Of a stretch of DNA of 64,000 nt, positions 62,465 through 64,000 are shown piece by piece. The notes under the pieces are model-generated. The model was not told the origin of the DNA and did no database searches. It worked only from the letters and a program-made list of their open reading frames with translations. Within the stretch, counting starts at the first letter, position 1. Each line of letters begins with the position of its first letter. Both the position numbers and the translations under genes were made by a program. The stretch is from Prosapia bicincta (Eukaryota; Arthropoda; Insecta; Hemiptera; Cercopidae), in contig JBAIZL010000001.1 of NCBI GenBank assembly GCA_036971475.1, forward strand, positions 100,397,350-100,461,349, read 5' to 3'.

Positions 62465-64000
62465 AAACAAACAAACAATGGTCTTTATTTGTGGTGGAGA
62501 CGCTTTTGTGTTTCATGCCTCATTTAATACAACAGATAACTCCAAGTGAAGCGCCCCCAAGCGTTTTCTTCCAGTAAGCATATCCCTGACAGTTGTGTTT
62601 TGTTTGTTTCCCATCGCTTTGGATCAGATACCTTCCCATTTCGATGTTCTGGTAACTCCCACACAAACCTGTTAAAGAGTACTTCAAGAATCCCTTCCTA
62701 CTGATGTCCTCCTATTTTTTTAGACTCATCTCTTAATACTTTTCTTGTTCTAGGATACATGGATAGTTAAATGATATTTTCAAATACGATTAAGTTTTAT
62801 CAATTATCTTATTAGTAATTATTACGCAATTTTAAATACTAAGTTATGTATATGTAATTATGATGTCCGTTATGGCCTATATATTGGTGACGCGATCTAC
62901 AGTTATTTAATTTATAAGTATAATTATTCTCGCTAAGTTCACGTTACATACTGCATACTACTTATTTGTCAGATTTATCGTTTACGTCATGTGAGTCAGT
63001 AATATGTAATGATCTAACAATGAATATTGCACACTTTAATTCTATATTTGTGTTGTCAGCTATTAAATTCAGTGCTTGATTTAAAGACTTCGAAAACAGT
63101 TGATACCAATTTGCTCAATGGATAGTTTTTTCGATCATTCAATTAATAAACAATCTATTTGTACGTGGCTTTCAATATCTCGATTATTAAGACTGGTTCG
63201 GAACCATTTAGAACTAAACGTTTCATTTATTTTCTGTATTTGTATTTATTATATTCTGTATTTGTATTTTTTCTATATTTGTGTGTATTATATTATAATA
63301 TAATATATTCTATAATAATATATTATTTGTTTGGTAATTATATACAGTTACCGCCTCTATGGTTTTTTCAGATTTACATGTTACTTGAAAATACAACGTG
63401 ATCAATAGAACTATTATAAATATTGGAAACCAAAATATAAAATTAAAAAAAAAATAGATAAGGCCTAAATATACCCGCGACTTACTTCTGGCAATATCGA
63501 ATTTAATTTTTAATACTATTCAGTATCGTACTACAGTTATAATAAAATCATACAATAAAATATTTGTATACTACAGTAATATTACAAATACTACTGTATT
63601 CTATGTATCCTAACCTAAACATCGGCTTAGGATGGATTAGGTTTAAAAAAATGATTTCTTTTCTACCGGATGCTGACGTTAAGGAGTGACCTCTCATGCA
63701 AAACATAGGCCACTGTTTAGTTGACGCGAGGACAATTTTTTAACGACCTACCATATTGTTGCTACTACTTTGATGTTATATTGTAAATTAGGTAAACATT
63801 TCTTGTAGTGTAAAATTGAGTTCGGTTTTATAAAGAAACACTGAGTTTATAAATCTCCACGTATGTATAAAATTTACTTACGATTGTGTTTTAATTCCAA
63901 TCTCTTGTTCGCGATATTTATAATTACGTTTTTCTTGTTTAAAAAGTGTTTACGTAACATTTATAAATCCGAAAATAATTAGAGGATGTATATTTTTACA
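62465..64000. other. unassigned AT-rich DNA
   Basis: No gene supported. Open frames at 63100 and 63159 overlap in AT-rich sequence and encode hydrophobic Tyr/Ile/Phe-rich peptides typical of chance frames. A tcctaacctaaac / ggattaggttt pair lies at 63608-63643, again TTAGG-like. Confidence 0.4.

Overview
This is a 64 kb stretch of AT-rich, repeat-dense eukaryotic DNA. I found no supportable host protein-coding gene, rRNA or functional tRNA. It shows many long (AT)n, (CA)n and (CT)n microsatellites, several minisatellite and satellite-like arrays, short CCTAA/TTAGG interstitial blocks, RNase H-bearing LINEs and GIY-YIG Penelope-like elements. Together these suggest an arthropod, most likely an insect with a large genome such as a hemipteran. 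The species call is inference. The window reads as intergenic or intronic sequence built by transposons and tandem repeats.

Layout. 0-4 kb: microsatellites in unassigned DNA. 4.1-6.8 kb: a 12-copy satellite array with long (232 bp) and short (217-220 bp) monomers. 9-13.5 kb: a purine-rich block, a tRNA-like SINE head, a decayed inverted element, a 235 bp foldback MITE and a 169 bp triplet repeat. 14.8-15.2 kb: a GC-richer 46 bp minisatellite. 15.5-18.7 kb: compound microsatellites. 19.9-20.5 kb: a large inverted element. 21.2-22.1 kb: a 188 bp repeat. 22.6-26.6 kb: LINE/SINE-like tails and a candidate Helitron end. 29.3-29.75 kb: a broken LINE RNase H fossil. 32.4-32.8 kb: a Penelope GIY-YIG fossil. 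33.6-36.4 kb: two further short arrays. 43.6-45.3 kb: a 58 bp minisatellite. 47.8-48.6 kb: microsatellites around a near-perfect palindrome. 52.5-53.1 kb: a 29 bp minisatellite.

The one large intact reading frame is a 5'-truncated non-LTR retrotransposon at 53,286-56,766 on the minus strand (partial endonuclease, reverse transcriptase, RNase H, CCHC finger). It is flanked by a perfect 18 bp target-site duplication, so it looks recent. Just beyond it, at 57.5-58.96 kb on the minus strand, lies a decayed Penelope-like element whose RT and GIY-YIG motifs can still be read. The window closes with a second palindromic element (60.4-60.7 kb) inside a 49 bp direct repeat, and a weak candidate LTR near 61.6-62.4 kb.

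The most interesting recurring signal is a compact motif: C-T-G-A-N-G-A, one unpaired A/T, a short perfect stem, then G-A-A-A. This resembles a hammerhead ribozyme core. It occurs at about ten places, on both strands. It lies once at the 3' end of the Penelope copy and in outward-facing pairs within at least three inverted 'twin' elements, two of which run straight into long (TA)n tracts. This suggests a family of short non-autonomous Penelope-like elements that insert as inverted pairs and seed microsatellites.
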